Below, piece after piece: positions 55,282 to 64,000 of a stretch of DNA of 64,000 nucleotides; position 1 is the first letter of the stretch; every line of letters starts with the position of its first letter. The notes beneath the pieces were generated by a model. The model ran no database searches, was not told the DNA's origin, and saw nothing but the letters and a program-made list of their open reading frames with translations. The translations under genes were made by a program, and so were the position numbers. The stretch lies in NCBI GenBank assembly GCA_024867545.1, contig JANFNE010000003.1, positions 744,001-808,000 of the forward strand, in the 5' to 3' direction. The DNA comes from Phytopythium helicoides (Eukaryota > Oomycota > Peronosporomycetes > Pythiales > Pythiaceae).

Positions 55282-56378
55282 ATGGTCGATGGACGGTCTG
55301 GCAGTGCTGGAATCAGCAGCGACAAGGTGGCGGAGACCTGGAAGTATGTCACTTCAACTTGGCTTGCCATCAAGGTCGAGGAGGGTTCAGAATCGCTACG
55401 ATTTTTTTAGGGCGTTTGGCACGGACACGGAGGCCGGGAGACTACTCAAGAAGCTGTACTGTGGGAACGCCAAGCCCCAAATTGCCTACCCCAGTGAGTT
55501 TCGAGATGCCGCTCTACTATTGTCAATGAAATTGACATTTGGCTGTGCTAGAGCCCAAGACAAAGCCCAGAGACGCCTTGATGGCAGCCCCGTTCATCCC
55601 GGGTGGAGGAACGCTGGGTGTTGACTCGAGAACGCATGCGCAGTCAGCCAAGGTGTCCGATCGGGGAGTTAAAGTCCCATCATTCTCCAAGTGGCGCTCA
55701 GACTATCCGGAGGTGCGAGATGTTACGCATTGCATTCAGATAGAAGCCAGCTTACAATTGGTTGAACCCCTACAGCTGCATCCAATCGATTATCCTGGCC
55801 GAAAGAGGAAGCCATTTACTGAGATTGAGAAGGAAATCAACCAGATCAAGCGCCAAATGGAGGCGTACCGCATTTCTGGCATCAAGTCCGTCGAGATTTG
55901 GAGCTGTATCTGATCTTTCAAAGTCGCTTTGCTAACACCAAACTTTCATACGCTAGACGCAAGCCCAACGAGGAAAAAGAGAAGCTACAACAAGTGTTTT
56001 CGTACACTGTTGGTAGTATCCTTCCTCGCGAGCTGCTCCCAGGCTCGGGTAAGCTACATAGAATGTCATGCTAGCACAACGGAATCGTGATCATTTACTT
56101 TACATGCAGATCTGCTGGATCGTGAGCTTTCCCACGCCAATACCTTGCGCAAAGGTAAAAGTGCCAAGGGACGACTGGAGCAACTAGAGGAGATATACGA
56201 AGCGGTACTCGGAGAGGTTGAGGCGCGCAAGAACTACATGACAGAAATGATTTCGCTTGGCCGCCCAGACCAGGCGCAGACAGTAGAGCGCGAGATCCTG
56301 GAGCGTATGAGCGAGCTGAAGCGCATCCATCACCTCATGCTAGAGCAGAAGCGGGGTAGCCATGACAACCAGGAGTAA
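55282..56378 (+). CDS. UPF0193 (EVG1-like) family protein, probably flagellar
   Basis: Small protein conserved mainly in organisms with cilia. Exons: 55282-55343, 55411-55493, 55552 to about 55890, about 55957-56048 and 56110-56378. The first two junctions are in phase with clean splice sites (GTATGT, GTGAGT). The family match is EEKEKLQQVF followed by RLEQLEEIYEAVLGEVEARKNYMTEMISLG and EILERMSELKRI. The junction near 55890-55957 does not join cleanly, so a one-base error or a non-obvious splice site lies there. The protein has Lys-rich helices and no membrane segment. Confidence 0.75.
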
Positions 56379-56467
56379 TACGTGACGGTTCATGACTTTT
56401 CATTCACTGACAAAAACTAAATGCCTACGAGACTTTTTTTTTTGCTTCGCCTTGAAACGCAATTGAC

Positions 56468-58121
56468 TCACTCTTCCTTGTCTTTCGGCTCCGCATTGTC
56501 TCTGGGCACAACAAACACGCTCTTGAACACCGTGTCAAAGATCTTCTCGGCGCCACGGAAGTACGGGAACTGCAGCCAGACCATCACCAGCAACTTGATG
56601 TGGAAGAAGAATGGCAACCACGACAGCTCCGAACCAATAGCAGTGAGAACATAATCAGCCGAGACAGCCACGCAAAAGTATGTCAACCACCACTCATATC
56701 GTCGTGTGCGCTTCTCACCGAGCGTGCCAATCACGAGATATGCAGGAAAGCCGAAACCCATGAGCGAGACGCCACGCGAAGTCACGAAACCCGGGGTGAA
56801 CAGAAACATGAGCCCGATGAGCGCGGGGCCTTGCGACCACATATCGCTCATGATATGCACATGCTTCTCTGGCAGCAGTCGGATCGCCACAAGCGTTCGC
56901 ATGAGGATGTTAGCTGCATCGTTTCTGTCTTCTCTCGACGTATTCTCGGTGTCCTGGAGACGGTTTGCGTAGGGGCTAATCAGCGGGCCGACCCAAGTGT
57001 ATAGCGTAATGTCCCCACGCGTGAACGGCGAGTGGATCCACAGCATGAACATCGTTCGGAGGTAGATAGGTATCGAGACGAAATCCGTCACAAATGCCGG
57101 GACGAACAGCGTGAAGAGCCCAGCAAAGCAGCGCGCAACCGACCACAGCACCCAGAACTTGAGAGAAGGCTCATAGGGTCGCCACTCGTTCTCAAGCAGG
57201 TTGGGCTCGTAGCGCTTGCGAAGCGCCGCCGTAGTCGACGAAGATGGCGATGAAGATGCAGCAGCCGCTTGTCTTTGAGCAACCGCCATGGATGGACGTC
57301 GACGGTGTCGATACAAGCGACGATGTCGAATCACTCCAATCGAGTGGATAAGCGGGTATCCGACCGAAAGGAAGCCCAGCAGCGCCTCGTTGCTCCACAC
57401 ATCGGTGACCGCTTCAGGCAGCCAGTACAGCGACCCGTAGGCCAGCGTGAAAAACAGCATGTGCGGCACGAGCTGGGCCACGATCCGCCCCTTGGCGCTG
57501 AGCGAGGCAACAAACGTCCGGTAGCGCATCTGCACGTCGCGGCGGAACTGCACGTAGCGCAGCCGCGCTTTCTTGATGTATCCCTTGCGCCAGCTGACGA
57601 GCACGAGCAGCGTGGTGATCGCAAGCGCGGCCTGGTGCACCGGGTCCAGCTCGCTGACATAGTCCGCTGCCATCTTGAGCAGCATGATGAAGTGCGGCAG
57701 CAGCGCCTCACCCACGACCACAGCCCCGCGCATGACGGGCACCGCGAACAGCAGCAGGAACGTGACCCACAGCCTCAGGAAGTGAAAGGTGCCGACCACC
57801 GCGTCCTCGAACGCCAGTCCGATGGCCTCCCAGTCCGTCGCGTTGGCCGCGAACGTCGGTAGCAGCTCCCACGTCGCGTCGATCGACGCGTTCACGTCGG
57901 GAAGGTACTGCGCCAGCGCCGCCACCGCGTCCTGCGTGCGTCCACGCGCTCGTTAGCCCCGCGCTCCATCGTCGCCCGACCGGCGAGCCGCACCGCAAGG
58001 AGAATGGCGCCGCGCTCTCGTCCTCCGCCTGTCCATCTGCCGCCCGCTCGCCCCCGCGCTCCGCCGCGGCCCCAGCCGCCGCCAGCGCCAGCGCCGCCAG
58101 CGCCAGTCGCGCCGTCGCCAT
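56468..58121 (-). CDS. Membrane protein with two DP1/HVA22 (REEP)-like modules
   Basis: Secretory-pathway membrane protein. An N-terminal signal-like segment from the ATG at 58121 (MATARLALAALALAAAG) is followed by an acidic stretch and at least six hydrophobic segments. Two parts resemble the TB2/DP1/HVA22 domain: one around 56990-57190 (FVSIPIYLRTMFMLWIHSPF, then RGDITLYTWVGPLIS) and a C-terminal one around 56500-56700 (YEWWLTYFCVAVSADYVLT, LPFFFHIKLLVMVWLQFPYF, RGAEKIFDTVF). Such proteins shape tubular ER. The first exon joins the rest through a short intron, probably 49 nt starting GTCGGG, not certain. It ends PKDKEE. Confidence 0.72.
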
Positions 58122-58220
58122 GCCACGTCCGCTTCGTCCGCTCGTTTGTCAAGTGGCCAGGATCTCGTCGCAGTCGGAAACTAATTACAGTTCCGGCCGC
58201 CTTCAAGTTGCCGTTGCCCC

Positions 58221-59120
58221 ATGGAGCCGTCGCGCGCGCGGCTCGGAGCGCTGCAGGCGCAGCTGGAGGCGCTGAGGGCGCGGCAGCCAGCCAACAGTCT
58301 GCTGGAAGCGCTGGAGATGCAGGCGGACGCGCTGCAGATGCAGGCGGGCGAGCTGCAGTTCGCGTACGTGGGGCAAGCCGCGTACGCGCTGCAGTTGCAG
58401 ATGGCGGCCGTGCAGATGCAGCTGAGCGCGGTGCAGGAGCAGATAGCTCCCGACGCCAAGGGCAAGGAGCGACCGAGTGCGGAGAAGAAGTTGCAAGACT
58501 TTCCGACGGGTGATGCTGAGCGGTGGCCTGGCCCCGAGCCAGAACCCGTGCTGAGCCATGTGCAGACGTTCATGCGCGCGTTCCCACAAAGTGCCATGTG
58601 TAGACCCAGTGCCGACACGAGCGCGGAGGAAATTGATGTGCAAAGCGCCACGCAGAGTCCCCGCTCAGTTGACGCAGCGAAGAGCCCGAAGGAAAAGCCG
58701 CGCTTGGCGAAGGAATACACACCACTCCAGAAGCTGCCGCCGCCACTGTATAACCTAGCAATCCACAGGCTCTTCAGGGACAATGAGGGCTCACCGAATG
58801 CCGTCGAGATCCGCGGCAAGCAAACCTTCATGGGCGTGTTCTTTAGAGCAGACGACGTTGCTCGGGCCTTTTGCTTTCGGCCTCGACAGCTCTCACAAGC
58901 CAACGGCTTTTATCCGGGTTTGCACTTCGCCTTCTTCGCCAAGAACCCCGACAAGTTCCTCACAGCCCAGGGTTTGTTGCACGCATGCACATTGATCGGT
59001 CACAAGACAATTGGTGGTCTCGACGGATCGCGAGCTCCAGTGTTCGACAAGTCCCGTTTCCAAGGCGAGCTGGCAGCGCTGCTCTGCGGTCGACAGCGCC
59101 GCCGCTTCAACGAGCGCTGA
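58221..59120 (+). CDS. Hypothetical protein with N-terminal amphipathic helix
   Basis: Intronless, 299 residues. Residues 1-75 form a Gln/Ala/Leu-rich helix with alternating MQ and LQ steps (LEMQADALQMQAGELQ), probably a coiled coil. The C-terminal 120 residues are globular, with PPPLYNLAIHRLFRDNEG, GVFFRADDVARAFCFRP and NPDKFLTAQGLLHACTLIG. No family was recognised. The gene is divergent from the DP1 gene, 99 bases between starts. Confidence 0.7.
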   Translation: MEPSRARLGALQAQLEALRARQPANSLLEALEMQADALQMQAGELQFAYVGQAAYALQLQMAAVQMQLSAVQEQIAPDAKGKERPSAEKKLQDFPTGDAERWPGPEPEPVLSHVQTFMRAFPQSAMCRPSADTSAEEIDVQSATQSPRSVDAAKSPKEKPRLAKEYTPLQKLPPPLYNLAIHRLFRDNEGSPNAVEIRGKQTFMGVFFRADDVARAFCFRPRQLSQANGFYPGLHFAFFAKNPDKFLTAQGLLHACTLIGHKTIGGLDGSRAPVFDKSRFQGELAALLCGRQRRRFNER

Positions 59121-59453
59121 GCTCGCTAGTCTTGTATGTCCGTGCGTGTTTTGTGTTAGTGCTGATACATGTGAGCAGGAATCGTGAAGTGAAGCAGCTT
59201 TGAACTTTTTTCTGCCTGCTCGACCGAGCGATCGAAACGAAACCACGGTCATTTCGTCATGAATCGTGTTGATACGAGCCTAGTGTCCACGTGATAGCTC
59301 AGCCTCCCGGTAATTGACCTCATTGCCCTTCTTCACGACGGTCGGAGGCGATCTCCTGACAAAAAAAGTTGGCATGCTCACGAAAAAGTTGCCTCTAGTG
59401 GATGTCCAAACTTGGTCACTCTATCGGGGCCGAAAAGGCAAACCGCCTGCAAC
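59121..59453. promoter_or_regulatory. Intergenic spacer before FANCD2
   Basis: A stretch of 333 bases with no gene seen. It holds the FANCD2 promoter; the open frame across 59314-59453 leads into FANCD2 and is probably 5' untranslated. Confidence 0.4.
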
Positions 59454-62400
59454 ATGGGCACCTTCCAGGACGTGTGGTCGCTGTACAAGGAGCACGGCGA
59501 CGAGGAGCAGGTGCACCGCTCGGTGGTGCGCGACCTCGGGGCGGACGCGGACGCTCCCGTGGTGGCCGAGTTCGCGCGCGAGCTCGAGCGCTTCCTGGAG
59601 GACGAGGACGCGCTGCTGCTCATGCTCAGCGCGGGGCTCAACGGCGCCTTCGAGTCGCCTCTCAGCTTCCTGGGGCTGCTGCTGCGCGAGGAGGTGCTGC
59701 AGTCGCGGCTTGTGGACCTGCTGCTCGACAAGGTGTGTGCGTGCGGTTGTTCGTCAGACTGAGAGCCAACAATTGAGACCACGTGCCGCAGCTGGCCGAG
59801 TTCGCGGCGGCGGTGGACGCGCAGCTGCTGGACAGGAACGTGCCCAAGCTCATCCTGCGCGAGCTGCGCTGGATGGATCTCGTGGTCGACTCGCGCCAGG
59901 TCATTGAGAAGCTCATTGGTGCGCTGCCGGCCTTTCCGCCCAGCCTACAACAGGAGGTCATCTACATCTTGCCGGAGCTCGCCAGCGACGAGGATGCAGT
60001 GGTGCGCGACTGGTTGAATCGCGTGCATTGTGTGCCATAACTCATGGAGGTATTGTTAATCGTAGACTGTGGTGAACGCTCTGCTGGACCTGATCCGAAG
60101 CGAGGCCAGCATGGTCGTCTGCTGCATCGAGGCGCTCGGCAACTTCAACGTGTTCAACGACCAAACGTCAGCGGTGCTCCACTGCATACTTGAGCGCTTG
60201 GACTCGTCGCCTTTGAGCGACCTGCCAGTGATCGTCAAGTACCTAATCCAAGAGGCTCCTGGGATTGATGTGGAGCAAGTGGCTGAGCAAGTACGCGCCA
60301 AGATCAGCACGATGCTGACTTTTTCTCCAGAATCAGCAGTCGAGACTGGTCGAGCAGAGCGTGAAGAGGAGGCGCTCATTTTAGGAAGCATCGTGCAGGG
60401 CATGCATTTCCGTGACGACCTGATGAAGGCGTTTGTCACCCAGATGCAGTCTGCAGCGGAATGGCTGCTGATGGATGTGTGGCTGCTTGTGGGGGCACAC
60501 TCGATTCCTCAGCATCGAGTGAAAATGGAAAAGGTGCTAGTCAAGAAGGTGAAAGCTGGTGTCATCTCATCCAGATTGATTGCTCGAGCGATATTGGGCC
60601 ACGGCAATGCGATGAAGCCCTACTTTGCTTCATCGTTAGATCTCGCGAGTGCACTGCTTGCACAATCTGCGAGCTCAGAGTGCCAGCAACTCGGTAGCAC
60701 TATTTACCAAGTTCTGTTTGAAGAGTTTTCCCGCCAGCGAGGTGTTAGCGGTACGAATTCGCAGTCCTCCTTCTACCAAGGAGAGGTGAGTACGTCTGTG
60801 ATTATCCTCATATCGCATTCGAAGGAGCTAAACAACATGCTTATCTCATCAGATTGTTTCAGCTATCCTCACCCACTGTCTTGCAGCAGGAACAACTGCA
60901 ACTACAGTGGGTATGGACACATTACTGTCTCTCGTCTCGGGCTCTAGCTCTGCTGCACAAAGGCATTCCCCAAGCAATCGAAGGGATATTTACGCTCTAG
61001 CGTTTGCTTCCTCAATGTCTGAACGGCGACAGCGGCTGAAAGTATTCTTGCCATCGCTCAAACAGATGCTGGACACAATGGAGCTTTATAACCCAGGCCA
61101 AATTCGACGAATGTACGACATTCTGTTCGCGATCGGTGGACACGACGACGCAGACTTGTGCAATGTGTTGAGGAAGCAGGGCTTCCATCAGCACATTCGT
61201 TATCGGTATTTCGGGATTATTGGCACTATTGCAAGGCTTCGGAGAATCTTAGAGCACTTTCGCGAATCTGATAATGGCGGTGCAAATCCAAGCAGTACAT
61301 CCGAGGCTTCAGTCGCAAAAGCATTCAACGCCATATTGGTGGAGTTACATACCAGCTGCAAGTCTCATGCGCAGTGCATCAGCTTCATGCTTGATGAGCT
61401 CGCGATTTTGGTTGAAAATCTGACCCTTGACAAGTATGCAGATACACTCGTAACCATCATCTTCGACTACAACATGGATACGTTGTCAACCCAGTTCATG
61501 GATGATTTTGATTGGACTAAGAAGACGGATGGTACGTACACCAAATCAGTGTTGAATGGAGCAATGAAGTCAGAGCTATGGCTTGGTCTCGAAGAAAAGG
61601 TACCGCTGAGCAAATGTGATAGAATAAGGATGTAATGGTGGAGCTTACATTTTATGTTTTCTGCAGCTATCGCCAGTGTACCTCAAGATTTTGGATCTTG
61701 TTGTGTCCCCCAATGTTGTGGAAAGAGAGTCGCTTCTCTATCTAACTTCTCTCGTTTCACTCGTGATGATGTGCGCACGAAAGCGCAAGCAAGTGAGTGA
61801 GATTGAGTGCATTTTAATCTGCCCTTTGCAGTTGATGGAGTAAGTGCTTTCAACGCATTGCCAACATTGATTTGTTTTCTGGCCCAGTAACAAAATGCTT
61901 CAACGCAGGGAGTCAGTGGTGCCCGAGCTTGCTGCGCTTGATGATCACACAGCGCAGAACGCCGTCTGCTCCAGTATTTGGTTCGCAATCAATTGGACGC
62001 GGTCGGTGCTCAATTTCTTTGCCTCCGAGAAGAAAGAGTTTTACGTGTCAAAAGTGATGCAACGACTGGAAGATCTGTCTCGACTGGAATCTCTGTTGCT
62101 TGATGAGACACTGGAAGCAGGCCCCAATGTTTGCCGTCCCCGGGTCAGTGCATGCAACAGATGCAGCTGCAACCGGTAAAAACAAGCTGAGTAAACCAGA
62201 GGTCGAAGAAGCGAGGTCGCCCAGCGAAAAATGCGAGAGATGTGGACAGAGTGTCCATAATCAAAAGCAGCTTTGTGCCTCTTCAAGCTGAAGTACTGAA
62301 CATTCTTGCGTTTCCCAATTTACTTCATGACTCCAACTCCAACGCTCCGCTCGAATCTCTTGCTCTCAACGAAAAGAACCTGTCACGAGTTGATCTCCTA

Positions 62401-64000
62401 TTCGGGCTTCTGGCATCATATGTTGAGGCCTCGTGTGAGCTTGAAAAGAAGAAATCGTCGCCGCACTGGACATCGAGCAAACCTGCTGTAATCGACTCGG
62501 GAGACTGGTTGTCTGCACACTCCTCTACAAAAAGCGCAACTGTGCTTTTGCGGGACCTTAGTAAAGCAGGTGTTCTTAGCGCAGCTGCCCACTTTGCTCG
62601 TGAGTTTAAATCCAGGGTCGCAAGAATCCAGCACAACCAGGAAGAAGGCGAGGAAAGCAAGCAAGAAGACGACCCTGGCGTCAATGAAGCAATTGAATCG
62701 ATGTCAAGACATGTGGTTTCGTTGTATCTCCGCGTCGTGGCGGCAGTTGTAAATCACAAGTTCGTGGAGTCCGGTAAAGAGGATGACAGCCTTGAAGATT
62801 ATTCAGAGAGTATTTTGCATCTGAAGCAGCTTATCCTACCACACGTGGAGGTCGTCTCTGACCCTACATCTAACAACAAGGACGCTCTCAACGAGGTAAA
62901 GTTTTTTTTTGCTTATCAAAGTTCACATTGTTCTAATACGATGGGGGTATGGCTCTGTAGGTCGTCGCGAAATGCTTTGACACCATCAAAGCATACGAGA
63001 CTATTATTGAGGATGATTTATCAACAGTCGTGGCACTCCTCAAGTGCTTGACGTCACTCTTGTCGCTAATTTACGGATTCGACTCATCTCACTTTGTGAG
63101 TAAAACACCAGTTATTGATCTCCAAGGTGGAGGCGGTGATCAAACTACTGGCGTTGAGCACTTGAACCAGTCTACTATTGGAATGGCAAAAGCGATCAGT
63201 GCGCTTGCACTCACAGCCCTCGAGTCAGACTGGACCCACGGTGACCCCAAGTATGTTCATCCAACTGCGCAGCTTGAATTTCTCCTTCGCTGCCACATTT
63301 ACCACGGCACGATCGTTTTGGACAATATCCAATCACTGGCGCTTGCTGGTTTTGAGCAGCTTCTAGAGCAGAATGGAAAGCGATCTGAGGCTCTTCCCAC
63401 TCTTGACAAAAAAACTATTACAGTCTATCACCGCGTCATGTTTAGCGCACTGGTTGACGCTACTGCCCGCATCGATTTGGTTGCGAATGATTCGACCATC
63501 ATTTTTAACTACCTCGGGCAAGCGGTGCTGCTGTTCAAGCTACTAGTGTGTTTGACGAAGGGCTTCCACAAGTCAATGATTACCGCGACGGTGTTAAAGT
63601 CAGGGTCGCAAGTTTATTGAGACGATCTTGCAAGTTATGCCTTTCTTCGAGCAGCAGTTCCAAGAAGACATGGATCGCGTGATAAAGCTCATCACAGATG
63701 TGCAGGTGGCGACGCGTCGAATCCAAGTGCTCTGTGCACATGGGAAGCTCATCAAAGATCAGGCAACGGCGTCACAGGTGCCAAAGGTCAAGAAGCTGCT
63801 TGAGAAGCTCATTTACCGCAGCGAAGCACTCGCCAGCGCCAATGGCATTCTTGAGTTCTACTCTACAGGTGTGCTCAAAAATCGTCGTATCGATGGCACT
63901 GCGATCACCAAGGAAGAGCTTGAGGGTTCCAGTGAGAGCGAGAGCGAACAGGACAATGAAATCGGCGAAGATGAAGAAGTCGACAACCAAGACGACACCG
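59454..64000 (+). CDS. FANCD2: Fanconi anaemia group D2 protein, 3'-partial
   Basis: DNA interstrand-crosslink repair factor, monoubiquitinated as a clamp with FANCI. Exons: 59454-59732, 59792-60001, 60066-60785, 60853-61599, 61667-61792, 61832-61839 (8-nt micro-exon), 61909-62895 and 62961 on past the window edge. The helical-repeat body matches FANCD2: VLRKQ..RYRYFGIIGTIA (equivalent of the human site containing Lys561), CSSIWFAINWTRSVLNFFA and KFIETILQVMPFFEQQF, followed by the acidic end. One-base frame breaks at 62122-62125, 62227-62231 and 63603-63605 interrupt it. The ATG at 59454 was chosen because the frame starts MGTFQDVWSLYKEHG with no coding sequence upstream. Confidence 0.9.

Noticed and set aside
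6292..63605. Programmed +1 frameshifting as the cause of the frame breaks
   Set aside because: The sites share no slippery sequence or stop-codon context, and both +1 and -1 changes occur within the same genes.

Overview
The window looks like nuclear DNA of an oomycete (Phytophthora/Pythium grade stramenopile). Genes lie close together on both strands, have GC-rich third positions and carry few, short (about 45-75 nt) GT-AG introns. The protein set fits: a PTEN-type phosphatase fused to an FH2 formin, flagellar proteins expected of a zoospore former (an outer-dynein-arm docking coiled-coil protein and a UPF0193 protein), secreted pectin-acetylesterase/Notum-like esterases, and broadly eukaryotic factors (SSRP1, DSCC1, FANCD2, UNC50, an EHD GTPase, ethanolamine kinase). 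I cannot name the species.

Layout. 0-3.7 kb: two tandem OTU deubiquitinase paralogues. 4-6.5 kb (minus): outer-dynein-arm docking coiled-coil protein. 6.8-8.5 kb: EHD ATPase. 10.5-12.9 kb: RING protein with an SLDKL repeat tail. 13.5-14.7 kb (minus): UNC50. 15.8-16.6 kb (minus): a HAD-like conserved protein. 17.2-20.6 kb: tandem DUF2828/vWA genes, the second with a degraded metal site. 20.7-22 kb: one small gene and one uncertain gene. 23.1-33.9 kb: a 10.75-kb macrosatellite of 16 tandem units. 34.8-38.1 kb (minus): tandem pectin-acetylesterase/Notum-like genes, one intact and one frame-broken. 39.6-45.5 kb: SSRP1, DSCC1, a calycin-like protein and ethanolamine kinase. 47.6-50.1 kb: kinesin-14-like gene. 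50.2-55.2 kb (minus): PTEN-PHD-FH2 formin. 55.3-59.1 kb: UPF0193, a DP1/HVA22 membrane protein and an unknown gene. 59.5-64 kb: FANCD2, running off the right edge.

Two observations stand out. The macrosatellite nests two related heptamer microsatellites in every unit, and all 16 unit lengths (611-758 bp) differ by exact multiples of 7 bp. Separately, about twenty single-base frame breaks interrupt otherwise conserved genes (EHD, RING/SLDKL, kinesin, formin, FANCD2, the second esterase, ODA docking protein). Most are one extra base in a short G/C run. They look more like uncorrected sequencing indels than biology, but they must be settled before any of these genes is called a pseudogene.

No rRNA, tRNA, CRISPR array or intact transposon was recognised. 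CCAAT boxes cluster upstream of several start codons.
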